Source: Sipunculus nudus (lineage: Eukaryota > Annelida > Sipuncula > Golfingiida > Sipunculidae). Taken from it: a stretch of 64,000 nucleotides of DNA. This document shows positions 11,361-24,094 of this stretch, in pieces. A model generated the notes under the pieces. It was not told the origin of the DNA. It worked only from the letters and a program-made list of their open reading frames with translations, and ran no database searches. The stretch spans positions 73,072,429 to 73,136,428 of the forward strand of contig CM049312.1 of NCBI GenBank assembly GCA_026874595.1. The letters are read 5' to 3'. The translations under genes and the position numbers were made by a program. The stretch's first letter is position 1. Every line of letters begins with the position of its first letter.

Positions 11361-12342
11361 TTTAATTTCCAGCGTCTGCAAATATGCAATAGAGATTTGA
11401 TTCAAAAGCACTTAAGATAGTAAAACAAAAAAATTCACAAGCCCAGCAAAAACAGCAAGTAGTTAAGCTGCCTGAAACAAACATCAGCCATACAAGATGA
11501 TTTCCTTTAAGTCGAGGATTAGGAGATAAATTGGACTCCTATACATACAGGATATATGCTTTAACCTTCAGGCAGTAGCCTATCGACATAACTCGACCAT
11601 TTCAGAAGAAGTACTATCAGTAAACAAGTATATGTGCACCTGTATTCAAATCTTGTTTGATTTTGGAAAATCATGCCACTTCACCTGGTTTGAACGATAA
11701 TTTACATATTTTTTGTATACTTTCACTTGTAGCTTTTTTACATAACATAATCGATCAAACGTGTAACTAACTTTCAAGTACAGTTCAATTTGATTTTTAA
11801 AGGTTTTATTCATAATTCTTTGCTAAGTTTTCAATTTCAATATAAAGGGTATTCTTTTTTTATTTGTTATGCAATGTAAAATATTATATTTATGGCATGT
11901 TAAAAGTATACAAATATTCAATATATTTAGACTTCAGACTTATATGCCCTTGAAAATAATCATTTGCATTTGAAATCTGAAAGCCAGCATGTGAGGTATG
12001 GGAAAAGCATCGCATTAGTCCAAATAGGAAAGTAAATCCAAAAATTTTCACGCGCGAATTTTTTGCATAGATAAACGATCACAAAACAATATTCACACGT
12101 ACCAAACTAAAAAAGGATCCACAAAGGACATGGTATATGTATAAATATATTAAGCTCTGCATATCTGATTATATTACATACTCCGAACAGGTTAAGACAC
12201 AAAGTCTTAATGACTGACGAAAAGTTTGGTAAAAAATGTTCCCGGCTTCACCCAGGCATATCCACTGAAAGATGTGTATACAGAGGTCCGCTTTGTATGA
12301 CTTCCTACTACAGACCAACTGGTACAATGTAACCGCTGATGT

Positions 12343-12640
12343 AAGCACTGTTGGCATATGATCACATGACCATGGTCGTAAATATAAACGTGTTGTATTC
12401 CCAATCAATACACCGCTTGTCGTATATTTCACCTGTTGTAAGCACAAGTCCCATTTGATCACAGCGTCACGTTCACATGCTGCTTGTCGTGTATCACAAC
12501 ACTGGGTTAGAAACAGGGCCTACGAGAGTTTTATATTGGCAGTGCTCATGTTATCTGGCCATGTGGTCATATGTAGGAATATAACCAATCGACATTCTTA
12601 AGGTTAAAGCCTCTGCCTTTATATTCCCGGGAATTACCCG
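12343..12640 (+). pseudogene. Relict 5' flank of the ApoL-like pseudogene
   Basis: The stretch from 12343 (AGCACTGTTGGCATATGATC) lines up with 20785-20900 upstream of the intact gene at 21414. The shared order is AGCACT.TTG.CAT.TGATCACA.GAC.ATGG, then a GTGT..CAAT...ATCAAT run and the CCGCT block. Within this flank the GTAAGCAC...TGATCACA...GCTTGTCGT order also recurs at about 12436-12497, so it contains an internal duplication. It shows that the duplication carried promoter-side DNA, not only the coding part. Confidence 0.5.
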
Positions 12641-12674
12641 TGTACAACTCTACGGCAAAAAGTACAGTTGCAAA

Positions 12675-13015
12675 ATTCAAACTGTTTTGGAATATAACCA
12701 CATTGAATCAGAAACCAATAAGGTAGTACAGCAGCAAGATGGATCAATCAATGGAACTCTTATTACAGGGTTGCTGTGGCGAGTGGTTTACACAATTGGA
12801 AAAAGTATGTTGGTTGGAGGGCTGGGTATAGGAGCAGCTGTAAATGAAGTCTTGGTTGCCGTGGGGTTTCCGTTTGCTGCGTATAACTAATATGCTAGCT
12901 ATCGTTATCGTCAAAGCAAGACAACATCACCACTTGCTGACGAGTTGAGAAAATGGCCGAGCGTCTTGAAGGTGACGCAGAGGAGCTTTTTTGTGGTATA
13001 TTTTGCATTAACATC
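12675..13015 (+). pseudogene. ApoL-like pseudogene, 5'-truncated, frameshifted
   Basis: Corresponds to about residues 151-263 of the gene at 21414. It shows V-L-E-Y-N, then Q-Q-x-G-S-I-x-G, T-G-L-x-W-R-V, and V-A-V-G-F-P in the same order and spacing. It is broken in three ways. The first 150 residues' worth is missing; a TAA stop sits at 12888-12890, in place of the Asp-Val after the A/V-Y turn; and a one-base deletion in the DELRK(M)AE stretch near 12952 is followed by at least one more shift in the final helix. Homology stops near 13015. The intact relative lies 8.7 kb away on the same strand, so this is a dead tandem copy and not a processed copy (it keeps upstream flank). Confidence 0.85.
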
Positions 13016-13020
13016 AGAAC

Positions 13021-14140
13021 ATATACACTTAACAGAGACTGAAAAGAATTCTCGAATATGTATATCATGGCCCTTCCAAAATAAACACTCATATATATCA
13101 TACTCCTTTCAAGGAGATAAGAACAGGTCTTTCTGCAATGAAGCATCCGTTGTGATCCATCGTCGTTTTACATTTGAAGTCAATGTATTACTCCTCAAAG
13201 CCTGCTTTCACTAAGCCAAATCAACAGAGTAACGCTAACGTCTAACTCAATACTCATAGGTGTGCGGTTCAAGTATTGTTAGCCTGTGCTCTTTATAAGC
13301 GGAAATTCTTGCAAATGAATACAGGAATGGAAATGGGTATATTTTTTAAAAGAGCAGAAAATTAAGTGACCAGGCCAATTGCATTTATAACGTGTTTGCC
13401 GTAGCTGTCTTACATATGCCTTGGTTTTTATTTACGGACAGGATGTTTGAGTTAATACTATGATAACTTTAATTGTTTCATTCTAAATTTGTTTACATTA
13501 TCATTAATTCAAATATCATTACACTGTATGAGTGTATAAATATCAGAATGCATATGTAAAACCCTAGAAATACCTTGTTGCTACGAATGCACATAATTTA
13601 TAAGAATAAGAGTGCCTTAGATATCACCTTGAGACGAGAGTCTTTTATGTTCAATGTACTTACTTACAATGATAAAAGTTGAATTTCAAAATGTTATGGA
13701 GATATAGATGTTCTTGCCAGAAAAGATTACGTGAACAAACTGAAAGGATCAAAATCATGTCATGTTATTTCTCAGAAAATGAATATTATGAGCTTCAAAG
13801 CTTTTCACATATGATAATCTCAGTATGAATGCAAAAGCGTCCCAGGAATTATCTCTCAAGTTTATGTTTTTAAATTTATCAACTAAATTTTAATAGCTAA
13901 ATATGTTATTTTTTTCATATTTTAATTAATATTATATTGAATGTGAACCTTGTATCGAAAATGAGAAACACGCCTCTTAGGATGACATATGGATATACAG
14001 AATGCAAAAGTTTTGGAATCAAACATTTATTAGATAGCGAGAAAAAACTAGGGACCCATGGGTCTCGACGCTTAGCTGAATTGTCTATAATGAAATTTTT
14101 TTTAGCTTTTTCAAAATGTGGTTATTGTGGCCCTGACCCT
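13021..14140. other. No gene recognised
   Basis: AT-rich, with no supported gene or known repeat. Confidence 0.5.
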
Positions 14141-14144
14141 TGAA

Positions 14145-14968
14145 ATTGTGACCTACAATCTGAGAACTAACCATCCTTGAATTTGAACGTTATGGGTTAT
14201 TATTATTCTTTTACAAAAACTGGGTCCAGTGACCCTGACCTCTGACCAGATAACCTCAAAATCTTAGAATTTCTTCCACCTTGGGCAGGTAAGCCATTTG
14301 TGAAAGATGGAAGGTTTGGGACAACAAGTTTTGATTTACAATGATGCACCCAACATTTTTTTAAAGATGTGTGTTCTGTAACCTTCACCTTTGACCTCGG
14401 TACCCAAAAATTAAAATGATTCTTTCTTTGGTAGTGGGTCATTAATATAATTTTGAGATTAAAACTGGACTAAAATGCTTTCAATATCTTTTTAAATAAG
14501 TGGTTTCCTTGACTCTTACCTTTGGCTACATAAACCAAGTATCATTAGGGTTCTTGCTTTAGTGGTGGGCTATACATAATTCAAGTTTGAAATCCATATG
14601 TCAATCCAAACTGTTACCATGTGGAAACAAAATTTGTAATTTGACGGACGGACGGACTGATAGACAGACGTATAGATGGAGAGCCAGGGTGATTACTGTC
14701 ACTTTTTTGTCTCAAAAATAGAAAAAGGTTGTATCCGATTTTTATATAATCTGGGGGTACTAACAAGCCCAATAGCTCAGAGGATAAAGGTCGCAGTGGC
14801 CTAATTTCAGGTTTCTTAGGAGATTTCCTATTGAGCTCCACCTGTATTCACTTAGAAGCCTCTAGGGTTAGTGATTACGATCTGTGCATTATTAACAGAC
14901 AGACGGACAGACGGACGGACGAACGACGGACAAACATAATCGCTGTAGCTCAGATGACTATTAGTCAG
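14145..14968 (-). mobile_element. Hairpin-headed (ACGG)-bearing element, copy 1
   Basis: Reverse orientation. Its head, an imperfect palindrome TAGCTCAGATGACTATTAGT, sits at 14945-14964 next to (ACGG/ACAG)n at 14898-14932; a second ACGG tract is at 14642-14670. The body toward 14145 holds degenerate AGGTCA-type direct repeats on the minus strand (near 14225-14245 and 14380-14400). The build of hairpin, ACGG microsatellite and tandem core resembles the 'pearl' family of non-autonomous elements known from oysters. Confidence 0.65.
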
Positions 14969-14969
14969 A

Positions 14970-16775
14970 CGAACTATAAACTTGAAAACGTATTGTAATT
15001 GAAGAAATGTTGTTTCGAGAATATCCAAGACAACATGACTGGATTATTATGACACGTGTTAATCGGTTTTGCAACATGTAGGAGATGACAAAGTATCAAC
15101 AATTTTTAAATTTACATTATTCCATATACCTATGTGCTAACAGCCTCATGTCATGATTGATAAATATGTGGGGTTTTTTTTCCTTGTAAAAGACCAATGT
15201 CCTTCGTTGCGGACAGCTGATTCCCGTTCATAAGCACGAATATGTTATCATAAGTGCTCGCTTAATCAGTGTAGTTGCTAATTAGCGCTGAGTGATTTCG
15301 TTAGTAGGATTTTGATCCCGTGAGTGCTCTTGAAGTGGGGATATTTACTTAAGCAAGGTAATACGTGTAACTGTTTAATGTGCTTGTATCACTCACAAAC
15401 GCATTCAGCATATATACATTAAGATTCAAATTAATGTTTCCTTCCGTTGCAAATATTAACATATTGCCAGAAGTCTTAGAATATTTGCCATAAACTGCGA
15501 TATAAACTATGATTAATATATCACTGGATTATTACATAACTGAATGTTTAGTATGTGTATTCTTCACGCATAACCACGACAGTTATTATAGTCACTAAAT
15601 GCCATTTCCATTAGAGATGACCATACCATTAGCGAATTCACAACAATAAAACTCCTCAGCAATGATAACAAGAGTCATAGTGAACACGTTTAGGTGAATG
15701 GTGTAAAAATCAAAGGCTCCTTAAGAGGGCATTGAATTAAGTTATTTATTAGCCAATTCGCCCTTGGGGCAATATAACGCTATCACTCCCTGGCCATAAA
15801 CCTACCAGGCACTAGATCAGCGAATGTCAATCAGATACAAGTGTCTGCAATAGGTAATCCCCATACTTAGAACACAGTCATAATTTAGAAATGTCATTAT
15901 GCGACTTATTTTTGTATCACGGAATAGAACATTGTTCTAACAGACCGTATAAAAGTTGCATTTTTTCGTCAAATTTTCCAAATTTTATCCTTGACAGCCT
16001 TAAACTGTACTTATTTTCTTGAGCAGTTGAAGTACTCTCATTGCTTCACCTACTGAATAATTTAGGGGGGAGGGGCAAAACGTGTCTGATTATGCTCATA
16101 TATACTTAGCACTTTGCAAACAGCACAAGATTAAAAATTAGTATTACTGCTACATTGCAAAATAGGTTTGCTACAAAGCAAGCTCAAAATAATGCTTCAG
16201 GCTGGTTAATAAACTCGTCACATTTAACACAAATCGGTTTTCATGCAACCCTACGTATTTTCATCGGTGACATATGCATCTGTTTGATTGCTTCCTCTGA
16301 CTTGTAAACTGCTTGGAAATTCAGTATTCCTGAACCGCAAAGTGAGTGATACAACTTTACTTTATATAATACAACGTAGATTTTATAATCAGATATGTAA
16401 AAAGTTAATAAAATGTAATTATAGGAGACCATCGCTAAAATACATAGCGACTAAATATTTTTATTATTATAACATTATTAACAACCCTAGGCCAATGATG
16501 TGAAAACAATCTCAAAAGATACAGTTATTATGAAAACACATTTTGTTCATTTGTATGTACAACATCGATAGCCTTTATTCCCCTGTATGTCCCTTATTAA
16601 TATGAATCATTTTAATGACACTATTTACAAGCCCTTTTTATCATTAAACCATGTTATGGCGGCCACAGACCAGAACCATATTCGTTCATTCATTTATCTA
16701 GCATGTAACTGAGACGAAGTCTCTAAGAGTGTAGACCTTGACGTCTGTCTTCGGGACTTTGTTAGTTTAAACTAT
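14970..16775. other. No gene recognised
   Basis: No supported coding region, RNA gene or repeat. All open frames are short and AT-driven. Confidence 0.5.
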
Positions 16776-16777
16776 TC

Positions 16778-17066
16778 CTAATTGGACGTCGGCACTCAGA
16801 ACATGGGTTATAAATGCTGGTGGATATATATGTATGTGACTCTGACAGCATCCTTTATTACGCAGACTGGTGCCTTTTACCAGTAAAATGATATATAAAA
16901 AAAGTTAATATTTGTTTCATGTTATCTTATTTTCAATTCATATTGCTGTTTATGCGTTTGGACGTCAGCACTGGGTTATATACACCGCTGGGTTATAACT
17001 CCTGCAACCTCCTTTATTACACTGTATTAATTGATCTTATTTTCAATTCAGATTGCTGTTTATCTG
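16778..17066. repeat. Imperfect direct repeats, about 110-180 bp apart
   Basis: ATCTTATTTTCAATTCA.ATTG starts at 16924 and again at 17034 (period 110). The motif GGACGTC.GCACT ... GGGTTATA ... TCCTTTATTAC occurs near 16783 and again near 16959. So two interleaved duplications make up this small block. No coding content. Confidence 0.7.
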
Positions 17067-17308
17067 TTTTGTTCACCTACCATAGTCCCATGATATTTTG
17101 TAACACAAGTAATAGATAATGGCATGTCATTCGAAGTAATTTTAATGAGATATCGACAATAATTATATAGTCCGTGTTTTCCTCGTAGAGTTTTCTAAGA
17201 CTGTGCCAATGAGATGTGTCATAACAAAAATAGTTGACAAGTGTATAATCCGAATGTAATCATGATGTATTAAACTCACGAAAATTTCAGGATTTGACTA
17301 GAAATTGG

Positions 17309-17823
17309 TTAAAGGAACATAATCAGGCGCAATATTATACCTATTCTTTTCACTTTCAGTTCATTTTACTTAATACAAATGTTTCCCAGCAACACCATTA
17401 AAGGACACTGTCTCAGTACCTCATATATGGCTGTTTAACACCTTGTTGTGGCTCTGTGTGTTGGTAGACACTATCCTTGTGTGTTGGTTTAGCATAACAA
17501 GGCTGCGTGACCGGAGGTAAGGTTGTGACTCGCAGCACGCGAGTGTTTCAGCCAGCGGGAACATGTATTACATTCTTTGGGCCAAGTCAGTCGGTGCATC
17601 TCCTGATTGGCACGTGTTGTGGGTCCGTGATGCACACGGCCCCACGCGCTTTGTTTATGTTGACACCTGCGATCGCGCCCGGTCCACTGTTCTTAAACGT
17701 CAATTACTGCAGTAAGCAAACGATTTCAAGGCAATATTTTGGCAGGTACAGGTTTATTTAAAAGGGAAGAAGGTATTATTTTGTGTTAATTCAACATGCT
17801 TTATGGGGGTTGGATCCCTTTAA
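17309..17823 (+). mobile_element. MITE with TTAAAGG ends, copy A
   Basis: 515-bp element beginning TTAAAGGAACATAATCAGG and ending ATCCCTTTAA. It matches, over most of its length and in inverse orientation, the element at 50808-51208. Shared blocks include GCAATATT, AACACCTTGTT.TGGCT, GTTTATGTT.ACACCT, GCAAACG.TTTCA.GGCAATA and GTGTTAATTCAA.ATGCTTTAT. It has no coding capacity. The TTAA at both edges would fit a piggyBac-type target site, but that is inference. The GC-rich core at 17500-17700 contains an open frame that I regard as part of the element. Confidence 0.75.
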
Positions 17824-19526
17824 TTAATGGACAGTGAGAAACTGATGCTTATAAAATATAAATTGTCAAAGCATATCTGAGTCAAATAAGTATTTGACTA
17901 TATCAGGATATAATAATATGAAACAAATAAGGCATTTTGTGTTGTATATCTCCCGAGCATAATTTGCCCATACACCCTTTACACACAAATATTATACAAA
18001 CTGCTCTGATTAAGAACACTTTGCGGGCATTATATGAGTGTATTGGCCAATTTATCTTTAGAATATTAACAAAAACTTTATGAGGAAATAGTATTGTATG
18101 TCACTGTCTGAATAATTATTTTTAATAAGGAATTATGTCCAGTTACCTAAACGCAAATACATTTCCAAGCATTGACTTGTGAATATATACTGGAGAATAT
18201 TTGATCACATTTTTTATGTATATATAATTATTATTTCTCCATATAAAGATCACTAACACTTTGAAGAAGCATATTTAGTGTCACCTCAGTCTCTTACAAA
18301 TACTCCACTCCCCCCTCCCCCAACACACACACAGAGTCGTGCAGGGACCGTATCCACAACACGAATATCTTTAAGTCGGTTGAACGTTTTGTATCACCTC
18401 AGCGGTGTAGGTGTACAGTCAAAGCAACCCCTGGACTATGCTAAAAAACACCATTTGTTGATTGGCAAAATTAAGTAACATGGAGGTGGTGCGCTGCATG
18501 ACTCTGTCGCATGATCTTGATACATCGAACATCAGATGTTCTCGATAAACAGATAGTAAAGGGTCTGGAACTCACCTTGTCAACATTACAGGGCCTCGTA
18601 ATGTGCACACTTCGCAACAGGCTTGGGCCAAAAATGTCCTTCCAGACCTCTTATCTTTGTTTGTTATACGTTGACCTGCACGTCTTTACTCTAATTTTAT
18701 TTACTTTCAGCAATACATGAAAATCCCTTGCTTTGACTCTTTAGGTATATCTGATTTAGTAATAAAAATATAAATAATCCCTACTACTTTGCAGGTGTGG
18801 CCTAAAAAGAACCGGGCTTGAAGCTAGGTAGGCCAATGAAATTTGGAATTACTAATTTAAAGTCGCCGAGTATTCCTAAGCATACACTACTATGAGCTAC
18901 TTTACATTTACAAATGTCAGAATATAACTAGATTGCTGCACCCAATACCTTTTTAACAACCTAATCATCATTTGACCTGTCAGTGTCTATTTAGTATACT
19001 TTGACGATGAAAAGAAAGTTTAATTAATTTTGTTTCAGTTTCATGAAATCTCGGTGTTACTGCGTTTTATTAGATTTAATTACGACCAAGAAATGTACAA
19101 GGGCTCACAATTACATATTTTTAATATATTAGGAAGGTTCCGTCTATATAGATATATGTATATATATATATTTATACTTATATATATATATATAGGCAGA
19201 AAGCAATTATTATAAAACAGATAAATATATTTATGGATTTTGTTAACACAGAGATTATAGTTTTAGTTGACGGAGTACAGAAGAGTACAAAAGTAGAGTC
19301 GCTTGACGAAGTGTTAACAGATCTTGCTGCCCATAACATATCCATCCAGTTCAAATAAATATGGATTTTAGAACATTTAAGTGATCATTTTTCAATCAAT
19401 TATTGTGATAATATCAAATATACTGGGAGAAAAGTAACAAGAATCTAAATAGATGTTAGCTTGGAATCGAAAAATAAGTACCTTTTCAAGTATATAATAT
19501 ATACATATATATACACACACACACAA

Positions 19527-19600
<74 letters not shown>

Positions 19601-20780
19601 TGTCGGGTAAGACACTTAAATTGACGATCACCAGTAAAAACATAATTCGTCACGTGATCTAGATTTTTTTTCCGATGGTATGTATTAACATTGTTAAGCC
19701 CCTTATAGAAAGCTAATATGTATATGTAGTTCTAGTGAATGAATAATAAATTGACACATCAGTTGTATTGCCTTATATTAACAGAGCTCAAACGAAACAA
19801 AAGATTAAGTCCGAATACGGTACTACCGGTCCGTATAAAAATATGGGTTCTCCCAATTAAAAAATAGACTTCATGAGACCAATAGTTATATTTCAAATGG
19901 AAGAATAATGAGCTCAAGGGATTAAAAATAGGTTTTTGTTGATAGACCTTTCTGGATGACGCTAGGGAAATTGCTCAGCATAAGCATGAACTAACCACAT
20001 AAAACAAAGGTTGGTCAATAGCTGCTGTCATTTTGGTGAGTTGTGTTGTTCTTCTGACTCTTTGTTATGGTGTTTTATTGATCTGTTTTGTCCTGACTGG
20101 ATAGGTATTAATTGGCCAGAGGAGGACAGTAAGAACGCACTGCGATTAAGCTCGGCATTTAATACACCAGAACAAAGAACCATAATGAGCATTCCTGGGT
20201 TAGGAACATTATAATATGAAGTCCCACTAAAGGAATTTTACTTAGCATTCCTTCAGATTGAATTTCACTTTATACAATGTTCCAAGGGTGTCTATAAGCC
20301 CATCACAGGTAAATTTGAACAGCCAGAACTATAAAATATAATATTATGCTATATTATAATTATTATTTTTACAAATAGCTTTGGCCTAACCACAAATTAA
20401 CATAACACGTGTGTCAAACAGTAAATATCACATTATGCTACTCGTCCTAGCTAGGCTTTGACGTGACATAATAACAGACTTGATATATTTTTTACCTGTT
20501 TACTATGTTGAGCCCTGAATATCGAATGTGAAAGATTACTTACAACGCGTGTATACCCTAGGGCTACTGCTGTTGCTAAGATATTTATCTGTTAGCTTTC
20601 TGTCTTTTTCCCGCATGAAGAGACAAGGAAACAATGTCGTTATTTGCTTTCAGTGATAAACAAGGGCCACTACCAATGCATTGGCTTAATCATTAAACAT
20701 CCACCTGACAAAAAGGGGCATATGTACACATGGCGCACGTGCTGACCTGACAGATTTGGGTCATAACTCCTTGAAAATGA
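17824..20780. other. Intergenic, microsatellites only
   Basis: No gene supported. Contains a TA-rich block at about 19140-19200 and the CA/TA block described separately. Confidence 0.5.
19501..19598. repeat. (CA)n/(TA)n compound microsatellite
   Basis: Interrupted (CA)n from about 19512 followed by (TA)n up to about 19598. Confidence 0.9.
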
Positions 20781-20784
20781 TTCT

Positions 20785-21062
20785 TAGCACTATTGACATT
20801 TGATCACAGGACAATGGCCGTCGAAAGTAAATTTAATGTGTGGCAATCACGATCAATCAGCCGCTAGACGAATACCACAACACAAATATAAATGAATTAC
20901 ACCTCTCAATAACTGTAGGTAGTATTGACTATTGGGTCACATGATAACAGCTACTTATTGAACGTAAGGTATTTTCAATGGCAAAACCACTTGACTAAAG
21001 TTCTGGGAAATTTTCCCCGTGTTTAAGGACCAGCTACGTAACAACATACCCTGGACATGTAA
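20785..21062 (+). promoter_or_regulatory. Upstream flank shared with the ApoL pseudogene
   Basis: This block, 350-630 bp before the ATG of the gene at 21414, is recognisably the same as 12343-12640 before the dead copy. The shared TTTGATCACA / GATCAATCAGCCGCTAGACGA region may include regulatory sites, but shared ancestry alone explains it, since both copies were duplicated together. Confidence 0.4.
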
Positions 21063-21330
21063 ATTTGTATTGTGCGCAGGAGATGTGGGTGCGAAAAGGC
21101 AGGTTATATATGACCTGCACTAGTTAACAAATACCGAGTAATGTGAACGCATTGCTGGAAAAGCAGCGGGAGCAGTTATGCTCATTTAGGCGAAACCAAT
21201 CAGTTACAGCGATAAGGAAATAACTGTTAAAATTGTATCAGAGTTTTTTGTAAGTTTTCCAGCATACGTGGACTATCTAACACGGCATGACAATGGAAAA
21301 CCTCGCTGCGTAAGGGACACTCCCTATAAC

Positions 21331-21338
21331 ATATAAAA
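21331..21338 (+). promoter_or_regulatory. TATA box of the ApoL-like gene
   Basis: ATATAAAA lies 76-83 bp before the ATG at 21414, giving a short 5' UTR of about 50 bases with no intron needed. Confidence 0.5.
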
Positions 21339-21413
21339 GTGAATCGTGCATGATTTGTGTGCGGCTATACACAAGGTAAAATGGGCTAGAAGGAACAAAG
21401 CAATACCGGTAAG

Positions 21414-22205
21414 ATGGAGATTTCTGAGTTTGATCAGTCGGTTAGGACTGCAACTTTCATTGTCGATGAACTAGCCGATCACAAATTACCAACCTGGGTG
21501 ACCTATAGAGCATGTTTGGTTAGTGCATTGACGACAGCTGCAGAAAAAGTTGAGGAATGCTCTCATCAAGCTCAGGTCGCTAAATTCAGGGGTTCATGTG
21601 CTGTTATCCTTGGAACCTTTTGCTTGTACATTCCGAATCCTAACATTAAAATTGTTGGTGTACTCCTAGCTATTGTTGGAATTATCGCATATACAAGGAG
21701 TATCATCAAAAAGTTGCGTGTGGAAAGAACTAAATGTAAAGAGGTCAAGGACTTGGTAAATAAGGCCAAGGAAGAATATAACATTATCAAAAACTTGTTG
21801 GGGCGTTTGCAACAAGAACTGCTGCATGTAGGGTATGGGTTTCCATACCTTGATCCACAGAATATCCAAAAGGTCCTCGAATACAATATCATGGATTCAA
21901 AGACAAGCAAAGTGCTAGAACAACAAGAAGGATCCATATATGGCAGTCTCCTTACAGGATTAACATGGAGAGTTGCCTATAGAATTGGTAGAGGTTTGTT
22001 TGTTGGAGGTATGACTATATGGACAGCTGCAGGTGAAGCACTAATTGCCGTGGGTTTTCCGATTGCTGTTTATGACGTGTATACCAGCTATCGCTACAAG
22101 GAGAACAAACCTCAGTCACCACTTACTGACGAGTTGAGAAAAATGGCCGAACATCTTCAAAGTGATGCCGAGGAGCTTTCTGTGCTCTACTCAGCATTAA
22201 TCTGA
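21414..22205 (+). CDS. Apolipoprotein-L-like protein
   Basis: 263 residues in one exon. The layout matches the ApoL family: an N-terminal helical region, a hydrophobic hairpin at about residues 60-97, where a loop containing Pro splits two membrane-friendly stretches, a charged coiled-coil-like helix at about 100-140, a second hydrophobic segment at about 194-221, and a conserved C-terminal amphipathic helix (L-T-D-E-L-R-K-M-A onward, 237-263). The start ATG has an AAG just before it and an in-frame acidic opening. ApoL relatives act on membranes, some as ion channels or pore formers; the exact role here is unknown. In bivalves these genes are often multicopy, as here. Compared with the gene at 31586 it shares the layout but is clearly diverged. 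Confidence 0.78.
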   Translation: MEISEFDQSVRTATFIVDELADHKLPTWVTYRACLVSALTTAAEKVEECSHQAQVAKFRGSCAVILGTFCLYIPNPNIKIVGVLLAIVGIIAYTRSIIKKLRVERTKCKEVKDLVNKAKEEYNIIKNLLGRLQQELLHVGYGFPYLDPQNIQKVLEYNIMDSKTSKVLEQQEGSIYGSLLTGLTWRVAYRIGRGLFVGGMTIWTAAGEALIAVGFPIAVYDVYTSYRYKENKPQSPLTDELRKMAEHLQSDAEELSVLYSALI

Positions 22206-22314
22206 GACCATAAAAGCATATGACCTTGGTCATGTTATATCTGGTGACTTGTCTGATGATAATGACATGCTTAGGCAAATATGATCTTCATATTGTAAAG
22301 GTAATACATTGATA

Positions 22315-22320
22315 ATTAAA
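22315..22320 (+). terminator. Possible polyadenylation signal ATTAAA
   Basis: ATTAAA about 110 bp after the TGA stop of the ApoL-like gene, followed by a T-rich stretch. A canonical AATAAA also occurs near 22790. Confidence 0.3.
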
Positions 22321-22855
22321 TTTTCTCACTGTTCAGTAAATATAAGAGTATTTTTATTTCGAATATCCTGTGGAACTATGTATCGCTCTAGCCCGTGGTG
22401 TCGCTATAAGCGCAGTAGTTATGACAAGCTACGAATAGCATACATTAATACATTTAGGATTTTTTCTGCCTAAGTGGTTGGGTCATCCGAAATGTTTGTA
22501 ACCAGGACATCCACTTCCAGCACAACATCCGTTGATAACACGCATAAATAATGTTAACAATTTGTATGTCAATACCTTCAGTAATTTTGAAATATTGGGT
22601 AAATCATATCTAAACAAACCGTATTTGTCTTCTACATTCAGTTAACCAGATTTTCACTGCTGTTGTCACAAATTAGTGGATACATTATATTAACCTTAGT
22701 CTACATGCATATCTCTAGACTAATGCACTTTTATTTTCTGAAATATTTTCATTATAATCATCAACATTTAGACCAATGTATGTATCTGAAATAAAAACAT
22801 TCATCCATTCATTCATACACTTGCCAACAAATATTTCATTAAATAAGCAGGGTAG

Positions 22856-22909
22856 CTTGAGAGTGATGCAGAGGAATTTTCATTGCTTTATGACTTACCA
22901 CTGGAATGA
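22856..22909 (+). pseudogene. ApoL-like C-terminal remnant
   Basis: 54 bp reading L-E-S-D-A-E-E-F-S-L-L-Y-D-L-P-L-E then TGA, which lines up residue by residue with the last 18 codons of the gene at 21414 (L-Q-S-D-A-E-E-L-S-V-L-Y...). It starts 651 bp past that gene's stop. Nothing upstream of 22850 resembles the rest of the family, so it is the stub of another lost copy. An alternative last exon is possible but the intact gene does not need one. Confidence 0.7.
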
Positions 22910-24090
22910 GGTGGACACGTAGTGATGACCTGCAAAGGCAGTATCTTCAAAAGAATACGAGTGATCCATGTTCTCATTTATGACTTCATGTTTTTTACCA
23001 TCAAGTGATATAAAAATATTATGAGCCTCGAACCATAATGGTTCTTTTGTAAGTTACCAATGTCTTATATAACAATTGACGCACTGTTAATTATAAATCA
23101 GGTGAATATTTGTAATATTTTAAATATCCGTGGCATGGTATAATTCATCATATATTCAAAATATATAGAAATCATTATCGAAATAGATCGTATGTTGTCA
23201 ATTAGTGTATGAATGCACTACGATGCACCACAAACATTTTCTTGAAAGGGTTTTGCCTTTGCCCCGAAAACCCTTGTGTTCAAAATGTTGATTCTGTTAT
23301 TCGAGGCCTGGTAACTTTTAAGAGGTAAAGCACGCACGAATCTGAATTATTTTCAACAAGTAGACCCCGTAAGTCTTTCCTATCTTGATGATGATATTTC
23401 CTTAAATGATAGGAAGGACGGGCTGCTCAAGACTAACTTTTGAGACTGGAGTGGACCACGCATTAGTGGCCTTGCGACCTCTGTTAATTATGTCGACCAA
23501 TTAATACTCTTTATTGACAACATGTAGTTCTTTACAATCAGAAAGGTTAACTGGAAATGGCCTACGATTGAGATATTATAAAAAGTATGAACATATAACG
23601 TTTATTTATTGTACATAATTCTATGACGTGCCACATTTTGTGATTCATACCACATATTATATACTTTACTTCTACATAGGTCCTTTTAATATTACTAATA
23701 TTATAAACAAAGTAACAATCCACATTCCGACTGCAAATAAAATTAGGTAACACCATTACCATCTTAGTTTTAATGCATGTATGAAATCCATAGGGAGGCA
23801 TTAATATGTAATGACACCACATTTGTATCACTTTATGCTGTTCTTACACAAGGCTTCCCGTTGCTAGTCCCGGCATTACTGGATCAACTCGTGACGAGGT
23901 CACAGTTTTGTTTCTGTCTTTATCTTCACAGGCCTTTATTCTATATGAACCAGATATTTGCACCCTTCCGGGTACTGTTGGGAGATAAACAGTACAACAA
24001 AATACGCAGAGAAGATTGTGTGCATACTATAAATCATGTTTACGGTATATAGATAATTGCATGCCAAAGATACTTACATAACTTACATAA
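22910..24090. other. No gene recognised
   Basis: No supported coding or RNA gene. Open frames are short. Confidence 0.5.
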
Positions 24091-24094
24091 CTGG

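Noticed and set aside
17507-17761. 84-codon open frame on the plus strand in GC-richer DNA.
   Set aside because: It lies wholly inside the TTAAAGG-ended MITE, which has a partner copy where the frame is not kept.
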